From: Proteiniphilum sp.
GTDB lineage: Bacteria > Bacteroidota > Bacteroidia > Bacteroidales > Dysgonomonadaceae
Direction: 5' to 3'
Length of the DNA: 6,463 nucleotides
Assembly (NCBI GenBank): GCA_012728465.1
Contig: JAAYFB010000165.1
Location: forward strand, 1 to 6,463
The translations under genes and the position numbers were made by a program. Position 1 is the stretch's first letter, and each line of letters begins with the position of its first letter. The notes under the pieces were generated by a model, which was not told the origin of the DNA, did no database searches, and saw only the letters and a program-made list of their open reading frames with translations. Positions 1 to 5,868 of this stretch are shown piece by piece.

Positions 1-150
1 AAAAGTTTTTCAGCCCATTTTCCGTAGAGAAAGTAGCTCTGAAAAGTTTTTCAGGCTACTTTCCGTACGTCTTGGATCCCTAAAAAACTTTTCAGATATA
101 TTTTCCGTGAAGAAAAGGTGCTGAAAAACTTTTCAAAACATACATTCTGT
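1..150. repeat. Tandem array of four 41-bp-period palindromic units
   Basis: Four diverging copies of one unit lie head to tail. The core is a 16-bp near-palindrome, CTGAAAAGTTTTTCAG at 39-54, with the reverse-complement-like form CTAAAAAACTTTTCAG at 80-95 and CTGAAAAACTTTTCAA at 121-136. The first copy starts at base 1 without its first three bases. Core starts are exactly 41 bp apart. Each core is followed by a TTTCCGT-type box (TTTTCCGT 18-25, CTTTCCGT 59-66, TTTTCCGT 101-108, and a decayed CATTCTGT 143-150). The DNA between units is not conserved. The second copy is also flanked by perfect 9-bp inverted arms. The array may continue left of the window. It is non-coding. The function is unknown: it could be a protein-binding array, an intergenic palindromic repeat family, or part of an origin region. 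The cores and boxes are read directly from the sequence; any role is inference. Confidence 0.85.
29..63. repeat. Extended inverted repeat around second repeat unit
   Basis: GAAAGTAGC at 29-37 is the exact reverse complement of GCTACTTTC at 55-63. Between them lie one unpaired T (38) and the palindromic core CTGAAAAGTTTTTCAG (39-54). The whole 35-bp segment can fold into one long, nearly perfect hairpin or cruciform. The other units lack comparable flanking arms. No T-tract follows on the + strand, so it is not a typical intrinsic terminator. Confidence 0.75.
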
Positions 151-464
151 AAGGATTGGATGATTCAAAGAATAAAAATAGATTGAAGGCATTAGTATTT
201 GATTCAACAAAAATATTATTATCTATCATTCCATAAGCCTATCGAGCGTAGCCATTATTTTGTGTTTGTAATTCGGGCCATTTTTCAAAAATAGTTCATT
301 ATACACCACCCTCGAAATAGATATTATTTAAGTGAAAATTAGAAGAAAAACACCATTTAGAACAACACATAATCTGCCCCTAAAAATGGAGACGAACCAT
401 AAAAGATAGAACAACGCACAAGTTCCACATTATTAATACTCTGATTATTTGTAATTAACATTAT
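151..464. other. Non-coding AT-rich gap, nothing recognised
   Basis: About 310 bp with no open reading frame of useful length on either strand, and no tRNA-like, rRNA-like or riboswitch-like structure that I can recognise. It holds one weak DnaA-box-like word (TTATACACC, 299-307) and two CAAAAATA words (208-215 and 286-293) that read as TATTTTTG on the minus strand. None of these is strong enough to annotate as a site. It separates the palindromic repeat array from the mnmG promoter region. Confidence 0.6.
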
Positions 465-489
465 AGAAAGAGATAACTTTCTCTTTTTT
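465..489 (+). terminator. Small hairpin with T-tract upstream of mnmG
   Basis: AGAAAG (465-470) pairs with CTTTCT (477-482) across a 6-nt loop, and a C plus six T follow (484-489). This resembles a short intrinsic terminator that would shield mnmG from upstream transcription. The stem is short and AT-rich. It also overlaps the place where a -33 element for the 492-499 promoter box would lie, so it may be coincidental. Confidence 0.35.
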
Positions 490-491
490 AG

Positions 492-499
492 TATATTTG
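492..499 (+). promoter_or_regulatory. Putative mnmG promoter, Bacteroidota -7 box
   Basis: TATATTTG exactly fits the Bacteroidota -7 consensus TAnnTTTG and is followed by C, as is common. It would put transcription start near 505-507, leaving a leader of roughly 14 nt before the mnmG ATG at 520. No good TTTG -33 element is visible 17-23 bp upstream, which lowers confidence. Confidence 0.55.
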
Positions 500-519
500 C
501 ATCTTCAAACTTATAAAAA

Positions 520-2394
520 ATGGTTTTTAATTACGATATAATTGTTGTTGGTGCGGGTCATGCAGGATGCGAGGCAGCAACAGCTGCTGCAAACATGGGC
601 TCGAAGGTATTGCTAATAACGATGGATATGAACAAAATAGCCCAAATGAGCTGCAATCCTGCCGTTGGCGGAATTGCTAAAGGACAAATAGTGCGTGAGA
701 TAGATGCACTAGGTGGACAAATGGGAATTGTGAGCGATAAAACATCTATTCAGTTCAGAATGCTAAATCGCTCCAAAGGACCAGCAATGTGGAGCCCACG
801 AACTCAAAACGACCGCGTAAAGTTTATTGAAACATGGAGAGATATTATCGAAAACACTGATAATTTATACATGTGGCAAGACATGGTTACGCAGCTCATT
901 TTTGACAATAAAACTGTTACTGGAGTGAAAACAAAGATGGGCGTATCTTTTCATGCGAAGACGGTGATTCTTACAAATGGAACATTTCTTAATGGCCTAA
1001 TCCATATCGGAAAGGTGCAGCTAGGAGGAGGACGACTGGCAGAACCATCGTCATATGGAATGACAGAACAGCTGGCAGCTGCTGGATTTACTACAGACAG
1101 AATGAAGACAGGAACTCCTGTGAGAATAGATGCTAGAAGCGTTGACTACTCCCTCATGGAAGAGCAGAAAGGTGACGATACTTATCACACATTTTCATAT
1201 CTACCAAATGTAAAAAGGACACTTTTACAGAGAAGTTGCTGGATGACAAATACAACAGAGGAGTCGCACAAAGTTCTAAAAGAAAATATAGAAGACTCCC
1301 CTCTTTATAATGGACAAATATTAGGTATAGGTCCAAGATATTGTCCTAGTATCGAAACAAAAATTGTAACTTTTGCAGACAAAACAAGCCATCTACTATT
1401 TCTTGAACCTGAAGGAGAAACAACTAACGAGTGCTATCTAAATGGCTTTTCATCGTCTCTTTCTCTTGAGACGCAGTTGGAAGCTCTAAAGCTCGTTCCC
1501 GCATTCAGAAATGTACACATATTTAGACCTGGATATGCTATCGAATATGACTTTTTTGATCCTACTCAACTAAAACCTACCCTCGAGACAAAGCTCATAG
1601 ACAATCTATACTTTGCGGGGCAAATTAATGGCACCACAGGGTATGAAGAGGCTGCAGGGCAAGGATTAATTGCAGGAATTAATGCGCATATTAGATGTCA
1701 TGGAGGAAGTGACTTCACTCTAAATCGTGACGAAGCTTACATAGGCGTGCTGATAGACGACTTAATTACAAAGGGCGTTGACGAACCATATAGAATGTTT
1801 ACATCCCGTGCTGAGTATAGAATATTACTAAGACAAGATAATGCCGACGAAAGGTTGACAAAAAAAGGATTTGATCTTGGGCTTGCAAAAAGGGAGCGTA
1901 TAGATTTACTCCACTCAAAACAAGAAAAAACAAAGGAGTTAATCAGCTTTGCTCAGAATTTCTCTATCAAACCAGATAGAATAAACCCTTTCCTAGAGAG
2001 TATAAATTCTTCCCCATTAAAACATGGAGTTAAGTTATCTCAGCTACTCACTCGTCCACATATTGATTTAAACTTAATGGCGACAGCAGTATCTTCGTTG
2101 AGAGAAAAGTTGGAATCAATATCAGACAGAAAAGAAGAAATTATCGAATCTGCCGACATAAAAATAAAGTATGACGGATACATAAAACGAGAAAAAATAA
2201 TGGCAGAGAAGATAACACGACTAGAGGAAATAAAGATTAAAGATAGATTTAATTATGGGGAAATAAAGTCTCTTTCGACAGAGGCTAGGCAAAAACTCTC
2301 AGCTATTAATCCAGAAACCATAGCGCAAGCTGGAAGAATCCCAGGGGTCTCACCCAACGATATCTCTGTTCTTCTGGTGCTATTAGGACGATAA
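520..2394 (+). CDS. mnmG: tRNA uridine-5-carboxymethylaminomethyl modification enzyme MnmG (GidA)
   Basis: FAD-dependent subunit of the MnmE-MnmG complex, a cytoplasmic enzyme that installs the (carboxymethyl)aminomethyl group on C5 of wobble U34 in certain tRNAs, using methylene-tetrahydrofolate, glycine or ammonium, FAD and NADH. The 624-residue length is normal for the family. Visible motifs: the FAD dinucleotide-binding GAGHAG (11-16); SCNPAVGGIAKG (44-55) and GPRYCPSIE (271-279), which carry the two conserved cysteines C45 and C275; the second GidA signature AGQINGTTGYEEAAGQG (366-382); and DEPYRMFTSRAEYR (421-434). The C-terminal helical domain includes YDGYIKRE and ends in the conserved AGRIPGVSP stretch, a region that in the family contacts MnmE and tRNA. 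The start is the only ATG near the FAD motif, behind an A-rich leader without Shine-Dalgarno. Two TAA stops lie in tandem. No terminator separates it from apt 59 nt downstream, so the two are probably co-transcribed. It appears intact. Confidence 0.98.
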   Translation: MVFNYDIIVVGAGHAGCEAATAAANMGSKVLLITMDMNKIAQMSCNPAVGGIAKGQIVREIDALGGQMGIVSDKTSIQFRMLNRSKGPAMWSPRTQNDRVKFIETWRDIIENTDNLYMWQDMVTQLIFDNKTVTGVKTKMGVSFHAKTVILTNGTFLNGLIHIGKVQLGGGRLAEPSSYGMTEQLAAAGFTTDRMKTGTPVRIDARSVDYSLMEEQKGDDTYHTFSYLPNVKRTLLQRSCWMTNTTEESHKVLKENIEDSPLYNGQILGIGPRYCPSIETKIVTFADKTSHLLFLEPEGETTNECYLNGFSSSLSLETQLEALKLVPAFRNVHIFRPGYAIEYDFFDPTQLKPTLETKLIDNLYFAGQINGTTGYEEAAGQGLIAGINAHIRCHGGSDFTLNRDEAYIGVLIDDLITKGVDEPYRMFTSRAEYRILLRQDNADERLTKKGFDLGLAKRERIDLLHSKQEKTKELISFAQNFSIKPDRINPFLESINSSPLKHGVKLSQLLTRPHIDLNLMATAVSSLREKLESISDRKEEIIESADIKIKYDGYIKREKIMAEKITRLEEIKIKDRFNYGEIKSLSTEARQKLSAINPETIAQAGRIPGVSPNDISVLLVLLGR

Positions 2395-2407
2395 TAAAAA
2401 CCCACAA

Positions 2408-2423
2408 TGTTTCACGTGGAACA
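2408..2423. other. parS: parS site (chromosomal ParB/Spo0J-binding sequence)
   Basis: TGTTTCACGTGGAACA, whose reverse complement is TGTTCCACGTGAAACA, matches the widely conserved bacterial parS consensus (TGTTnCACGTGnAACA) at every defined position. It is a near-perfect palindrome centred on CACGTG, with only the fifth pair breaking symmetry. ParB loads at such sites, spreads, and recruits SMC for origin segregation. The site lies in the short spacer between mnmG and apt, outside coding sequence. The related Noc-binding consensus (ATTTCCCGGGAAAT) is clearly different. parS sites normally cluster around oriC, so this implies an origin-proximal locus. ParA and ParB genes are not in the window. 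Confidence 0.92.
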
Positions 2424-2453
2424 CAATATAAAAACAAACAATTATAAAAGATA

Positions 2454-2984
2454 ATGAGCATAGAAAATCTTAAAGCGGCAGTAAGAAATATTCCTAACTT
2501 CCCAATCGAAGGCGTACAATTCAAAGACATAACTACACTGTTTCAATCGCCTGAATATTTAAAAGAGATGTCTGACATACTATACGAGAAGTATAAAGAC
2601 AAAGGCATAACTAAAGTAGTAGGAATAGAATCACGTGGATTCTTTCTTGGCCCTACCCTAGCGATAAGACTTGGAGCTGGATTTGTGCCAATCAGAAAAC
2701 CTGGCAAACTTCCATACGGAGTGATAGAAGAGAAATACACAAAAGAGTATGGAGAAGATGCAGTTCAAATTCACGAGGACGCGCTAAATGAAAATGATGT
2801 TGTAGTCATTCATGATGACTTACTAGCGACTGGAGGAACTATGATTGCAGCATACAAACTAGTGAAAAAAATGGGTGTAAAAAACATATATATCGACTTT
2901 TTAATAGAGTTGGAAGACTTGAAAGGAAGAGAAGCTTTTACTGAAGATATGATAGTTGACTCTCTTATCAAATTTCATATATAA
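2454..2984 (+). CDS. apt: Adenine phosphoribosyltransferase
   Basis: Cytoplasmic purine-salvage enzyme that joins adenine to PRPP, giving AMP and pyrophosphate (EC 2.4.2.7). The 176 residues match the short bacterial Apt form. Visible features: the N-terminal FPIEGVQFKDITTLF (16-30); GIESRGFFLGPTLA (57-70); the RKPGKLPY loop (81-88) typical of adenine-specific enzymes; and the type I phosphoribosyltransferase PRPP-binding motif VVIHDDLLATGGTM (117-130). The motif has HDD where many homologues have VDD; the two acidic residues and the TGGT loop are kept. The ATG at 2454 follows AT-rich DNA with no clear Shine-Dalgarno. The gene sits 59 nt behind mnmG with a parS site in the gap and is followed by a strong terminator, so it is probably the last gene of an mnmG-apt unit. 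It appears intact. Confidence 0.97.
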   Translation: MSIENLKAAVRNIPNFPIEGVQFKDITTLFQSPEYLKEMSDILYEKYKDKGITKVVGIESRGFFLGPTLAIRLGAGFVPIRKPGKLPYGVIEEKYTKEYGEDAVQIHEDALNENDVVVIHDDLLATGGTMIAAYKLVKKMGVKNIYIDFLIELEDLKGREAFTEDMIVDSLIKFHI

Positions 2985-3013
2985 TATTTGGAATTTGAAT
3001 TTTTGAAGCATAT

Positions 3014-3055
3014 AAAACTCAATTTTCAAAATAAATATTTGAAAATTGGGTTTTT
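3014..3055 (+). terminator. Strong intrinsic terminator after apt
   Basis: AAAACTCAATTTTCAAA (3014-3030) pairs with TTTGAAAATTGGGTTTT (3038-3054) over 17 positions with a single T-G wobble, around a 7-nt loop. The right arm ends in a run of five T (3051-3055). It lies 29 nt after the apt stop and should end the mnmG-apt transcript. The A-run at the left arm means it could also work, less strongly, from the other side, but no convergent gene is present. Confidence 0.85.
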
Positions 3056-3090
3056 GTTCTTAATAAGTACACTGTTTATTGAAGTAAGTT

Positions 3091-4914
3091 ATGATACAGG
3101 ATATAAAAAATACATTGGCCGTTGTCCCCAATAAACCGGGATGTTACATGTTTCTAGATAAAGAAGGGACAGTAATATATGTAGGAAAAGCTAAAGATTT
3201 AAAGAGAAGAGTATCCTCGTATTTTAATAAAAATCATGATAACGTAAAAACGAGAGTCCTCGTAAAAAACATAAGAAACCTGAAGTATGTAGTAGTAAAT
3301 AGCGAAGAAGATACATTCCTTTTGGAGAATAACTTAATAAAAGAACTACAACCAAGGTATAATGTATTATTGAAAGATGACAAATCATATCCGTATATCG
3401 TTGTCAAAAATGAATACTTTCCTCGCGTATATAAAACTAGAAATGTAGTAAAGGATGGCTCCAAGTATTTTGGTCCCTACACTTCGGTTCACGCAGTTGA
3501 CACACTTCTCGAAATGTTACGAAAGGTGTACAGAATTAGAACCTGTAGGTTAAATCTTACTCCTGAAAATATTGCTGCTGGGAAATTCAATGTATGCCTA
3601 CAGTATCACATAAAGATGTGTGATGCACCATGCGTTGGATACATATCTTTAGAGGAATATAATAAAAACATAGAAGAAGTAATTGAAATACTCAAAGGAA
3701 ACATATCAATAATAGAAAAAAAGATGCTAGATAAGATGCTAGACCTATCTGCTCAATTACGATTTGAAGAAGCAAACGATATTAAAGAGAAACTATTACA
3801 AATAAAAGGATTTAGAGAGAAATCTCAAGTTATTAGCAATATAAATTACAACATTGATATATTCTCATTTGATGAAGATGAAAAATCAGCATTTGTAAAT
3901 TATATGCATGTAGTGTCAGGAGCAATAACCCAAGCTTATACTTTCGAATACAAGAAGAAATTGGATGAAACTCGAGAAGAGTTATTAGGAATGGGTATTG
4001 TAGAAATGCGAAATAGATTCTCAAGTGAATCTAAAGAAATTGTGGTTCCATTCATTCCCAACTTTATGCAAACAGGCGTTGACATAACAGTTCCTCAACG
4101 AGGAGATAAGAAGAAGTTATTAGATTTATCCATTAAGAATGTAAAGCAATACAAATTCGATCGACTTAAGAAAGCAGAGATGCTTAATCCCGAACAAAGA
4201 GTAATTAGAATATTAAAGAAAGTTCAAACAGATTTAAACTTGAAAGAATTACCATTCCATATAGAGTGTTTTGATAACTCAAATATTCAAGGGACAAATC
4301 CTGTAGCAGCTTGTGTCGTGTTCAAAAAAGCAAAGCCATCAAAAGCCGACTACAGACATTTTAACATTAAAAGCGTGCAAGGACCCGATGATTACGCATC
4401 GATGGCAGAAATTATTCATAGACGCTACTCACGAGTAGTTAACGAAGGAGGAAAACTACCGCAACTAATTGTAATTGACGGTGGTAAGGGACAATTAAGC
4501 ACTGCAGTGGAAACACTACAGAAAATTGGGATTTATGGAAAAGTAGCAGTTATTGGAATTGCCGAAAAATTAGAGGAGATATATTTCCCGAAAGACCCTA
4601 TTCCTTTATACTTAGACAAGAACTCGGAAACTCTGAGACTAATTCAACAAATTAGAGATGAAGCACACAGGTTCGGATTAAAGTTTCATCGACAAAAAAG
4701 AAGCAAGTCACAAGTTAAGTCTGAACTGGACGATATCCCTGGAATTGGACCAGCTACAAAGAAAAAACTTGTTTCGTATTTCAAAAGTATTACACGATTG
4801 AAGCAAACAACAAAAGAGGAAATAGTAACATTAATAGGAGAAAGTAAAGGACAGATTATTTGGAATTGGATAAATAAAGACATGAACTCCCCTACTCCAC
4901 CACCTCAAGAATAA
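3091..4914 (+). CDS. uvrC: UvrABC excinuclease subunit C
   Basis: Nuclease subunit of nucleotide excision repair. It binds the UvrB-DNA pre-incision complex and cuts on both sides of a lesion. The 607 residues match the family length (about 600). Domains in order: N-terminal GIY-YIG nuclease, with GCYMF (17-21) and IYVGKAKDLKRRVSSYF (29-45), for the 3' incision; a four-cysteine cluster C152, C169, C177, C181 that fits the UvrC iron-sulfur site; a UvrB-interacting UVR-like helical segment near 207-241 (QLRFEEANDIKEKL); the RNase H-like C-terminal nuclease, with ECFDNSNIQGTNPVA (392-406; D395) and VIDGGKGQL (461-469; D463) and the conserved DEAHRFGL segment (523-530), for the 5' incision; and a tandem helix-hairpin-helix region from IPGIGPATKKKL (549-560) to about 595. 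A short proline-rich tail (PTPPPQE) ends it. The gene starts 36 nt after the apt terminator without an obvious promoter or Shine-Dalgarno. All key motifs are present. Confidence 0.98.
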   Translation: MIQDIKNTLAVVPNKPGCYMFLDKEGTVIYVGKAKDLKRRVSSYFNKNHDNVKTRVLVKNIRNLKYVVVNSEEDTFLLENNLIKELQPRYNVLLKDDKSYPYIVVKNEYFPRVYKTRNVVKDGSKYFGPYTSVHAVDTLLEMLRKVYRIRTCRLNLTPENIAAGKFNVCLQYHIKMCDAPCVGYISLEEYNKNIEEVIEILKGNISIIEKKMLDKMLDLSAQLRFEEANDIKEKLLQIKGFREKSQVISNINYNIDIFSFDEDEKSAFVNYMHVVSGAITQAYTFEYKKKLDETREELLGMGIVEMRNRFSSESKEIVVPFIPNFMQTGVDITVPQRGDKKKLLDLSIKNVKQYKFDRLKKAEMLNPEQRVIRILKKVQTDLNLKELPFHIECFDNSNIQGTNPVAACVVFKKAKPSKADYRHFNIKSVQGPDDYASMAEIIHRRYSRVVNEGGKLPQLIVIDGGKGQLSTAVETLQKIGIYGKVAVIGIAEKLEEIYFPKDPIPLYLDKNSETLRLIQQIRDEAHRFGLKFHRQKRSKSQVKSELDDIPGIGPATKKKLVSYFKSITRLKQTTKEEIVTLIGESKGQIIWNWINKDMNSPTPPPQE

Positions 4915-4947
4915 AAATAAAAAGAATATAAATAACTCATATTAGTA

Positions 4948-4979
4948 TTAGGCAATATAGTAATTAATAGGTATTTTTG
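4948..4979 (+). promoter_or_regulatory. Putative promoter of the dtd-mazG-deoC unit
   Basis: TATTTTTG (4972-4979) exactly fits the Bacteroidota -7 consensus TAnnTTTG and is followed by C, like the box ahead of mnmG. TTAG at 4948-4951, 20 bp upstream, is a three-of-four match to the TTTG -33 element. Transcription would start near 4986, giving a leader of about 50 nt before dtd. The 124-bp uvrC-dtd gap is the widest between genes in the cluster, which suits an internal promoter. No clear terminator for uvrC is seen, so read-through is also likely. Confidence 0.5.
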
Positions 4980-5038
4980 CGAATAGTAAAAATTATCAGC
5001 TCTATGCAAATAATTCATCGATAACTAAATATTAAAAA

Positions 5039-5491
5039 ATGAGATTAGTAATCCAACGAGTAACTAAAGCATCAATTACCATAAATAATATTGAAGAAAG
5101 GAAAATAAACAAGGGACTTGTTGTTCTAGTTGGAATTGAAGAAAGAGATACATCGGAAGATATAGACTTCCTATGTAAGAAGATAATAAATCTAAGGATA
5201 TTTGATGATGCAAATGGAGTAATGAATGACTCAGTATTAGATGTGAGTGGTGACATTATGTTAGTATCACAATTTACATTACAAGCTAGTACAAAGAAGG
5301 GCAATAGACCATCATACATTAAGGCCGCAAAACCAGAAATCTCTATACCTCTGTATGAGGAGTTGATTGATAAGTTAAACAATGCATTATCAAGACCAAT
5401 TGTAACAGGAGAATTTGGTGCTGATATGCAAATAAACTTGATTAACGATGGTCCGGTGACTATTTGGATTGATTCTCATAATAAAGAGTAA
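5039..5491 (+). CDS. dtd: D-aminoacyl-tRNA deacylase
   Basis: Homodimeric cytoplasmic proofreading enzyme that hydrolyses D-amino acids (and mischarged glycine) from tRNA, keeping them out of protein synthesis (EC 3.1.1.96). The 150-residue length is typical of bacterial DTD. It opens with the family's MRLVIQRVTKASI, contains LVVLVGI (27-33), the active-site SQFTL (77-81), GNRPSY (88-93), and ends with the cross-subunit Gly-cisPro motif in NDGPVTIWIDS (136-146; G138-P139), which excludes L-amino acids. The ATG follows an A-rich leader without Shine-Dalgarno. The MazG-like gene follows after 22 nt, which points to co-transcription. It appears intact. Confidence 0.97.
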   Translation: MRLVIQRVTKASITINNIEERKINKGLVVLVGIEERDTSEDIDFLCKKIINLRIFDDANGVMNDSVLDVSGDIMLVSQFTLQASTKKGNRPSYIKAAKPEISIPLYEELIDKLNNALSRPIVTGEFGADMQINLINDGPVTIWIDSHNKE

Positions 5492-5513
5492 TAATTTTTT
5501 TATCAATAAATCA

Positions 5514-5840
5514 ATGACACTAACTGAGATACAACTTGAAGTTGATAAATGGATAAAGACTTATGGAGTTAGATATTTTAGCGAACTAACTAACATGGCC
5601 ATACTAACAGAAGAAGTCGGAGAGTTAGCTAGAATTATTGCACGAACATACGGTGACCAATCTTTCAAAAAGACTGACCTTACTAAAAACCTAGGTGACG
5701 AAATGGCAGATGTGCTTTGGGTACTAATTGCTATGGCAAATCAGACTGGAGTAAACCTTGAAGATGCATTCATAAACAATTTAAAGAAAAAGACCGAAAG
5801 AGATTCGAACAGACATATTAATAACGAAAAGTTGAAATAA
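5514..5840 (+). CDS. MazG-like nucleotide pyrophosphohydrolase
   Basis: A 108-residue member of the all-alpha NTP pyrophosphatase (MazG-like) superfamily, which hydrolyses (d)NTPs to monophosphate plus pyrophosphate. The exact substrate cannot be read from sequence; house-cleaning of non-canonical nucleotides is the usual inference. The metal-binding helices are clear: LTEEVGELAR (31-40, with E33, E34, E37) and GDEMADVLWVL (61-71, with E63 and D66). It is a single-domain form, much shorter than two-domain E. coli MazG. An in-frame ATG at 5469 would give 123 residues but overlaps the dtd end and adds a poor, asparagine- and isoleucine-rich extension. The ATG at 5514 starts at MTLTEIQLEVDKW, the expected beginning of the first helix, so I chose it. 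deoC starts 28 nt later. Probably part of the dtd-deoC transcript. Confidence 0.9.
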   Translation: MTLTEIQLEVDKWIKTYGVRYFSELTNMAILTEEVGELARIIARTYGDQSFKKTDLTKNLGDEMADVLWVLIAMANQTGVNLEDAFINNLKKKTERDSNRHINNEKLK

Positions 5841-5868
5841 AATAACTAATAGTAAAATAATATATATT

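Noticed and set aside
1..150. CRISPR array
   Set aside because: The repeats are short (16 bp), degenerate palindromes with a second degenerate box in the intervening DNA. There are only four copies and no cas genes. The regular 41-bp period alone does not make it a CRISPR.
279..291. Hairpin ATTTTTCAAAAAT-like word as a regulatory structure
   Set aside because: This is a short A/T self-complementary run with almost no loop, expected by chance in such AT-rich DNA.
208..293. Minus-strand promoters at CAAAAATA words (208-215, 286-293)
   Set aside because: Both read TATTTTTG on the minus strand, but such words are common in AT-rich DNA. Only the second has even a weak TTCG -33 match (313-316), and no leftward gene is visible in the window.
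2306..2530. 74-residue minus-strand reading frame across the mnmG-apt junction
   Set aside because: It is antisense to the end of mnmG and the start of apt and crosses the parS site. There is no family resemblance and no leader, so it is treated as chance.
2627..2642. Second CACGTG core as another parS site
   Set aside because: The word AGAATCACGTGGATTC in apt shares the CACGTG core but matches the parS consensus poorly in its outer arms, and it encodes the conserved ESRG(F) residues of Apt. It is best explained as coding sequence.
4939..4958. Terminator after uvrC
   Set aside because: ATATT (4939-4943) and AATAT (4954-4958) could pair, but the stem is only 5 AT pairs with no T-tract.
5032..5382. 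116-residue minus-strand reading frame opposite dtd
   Set aside because: It lies entirely antisense to a clear dtd gene, has no recognisable motif or promoter, and is a by-product of the coding frame.
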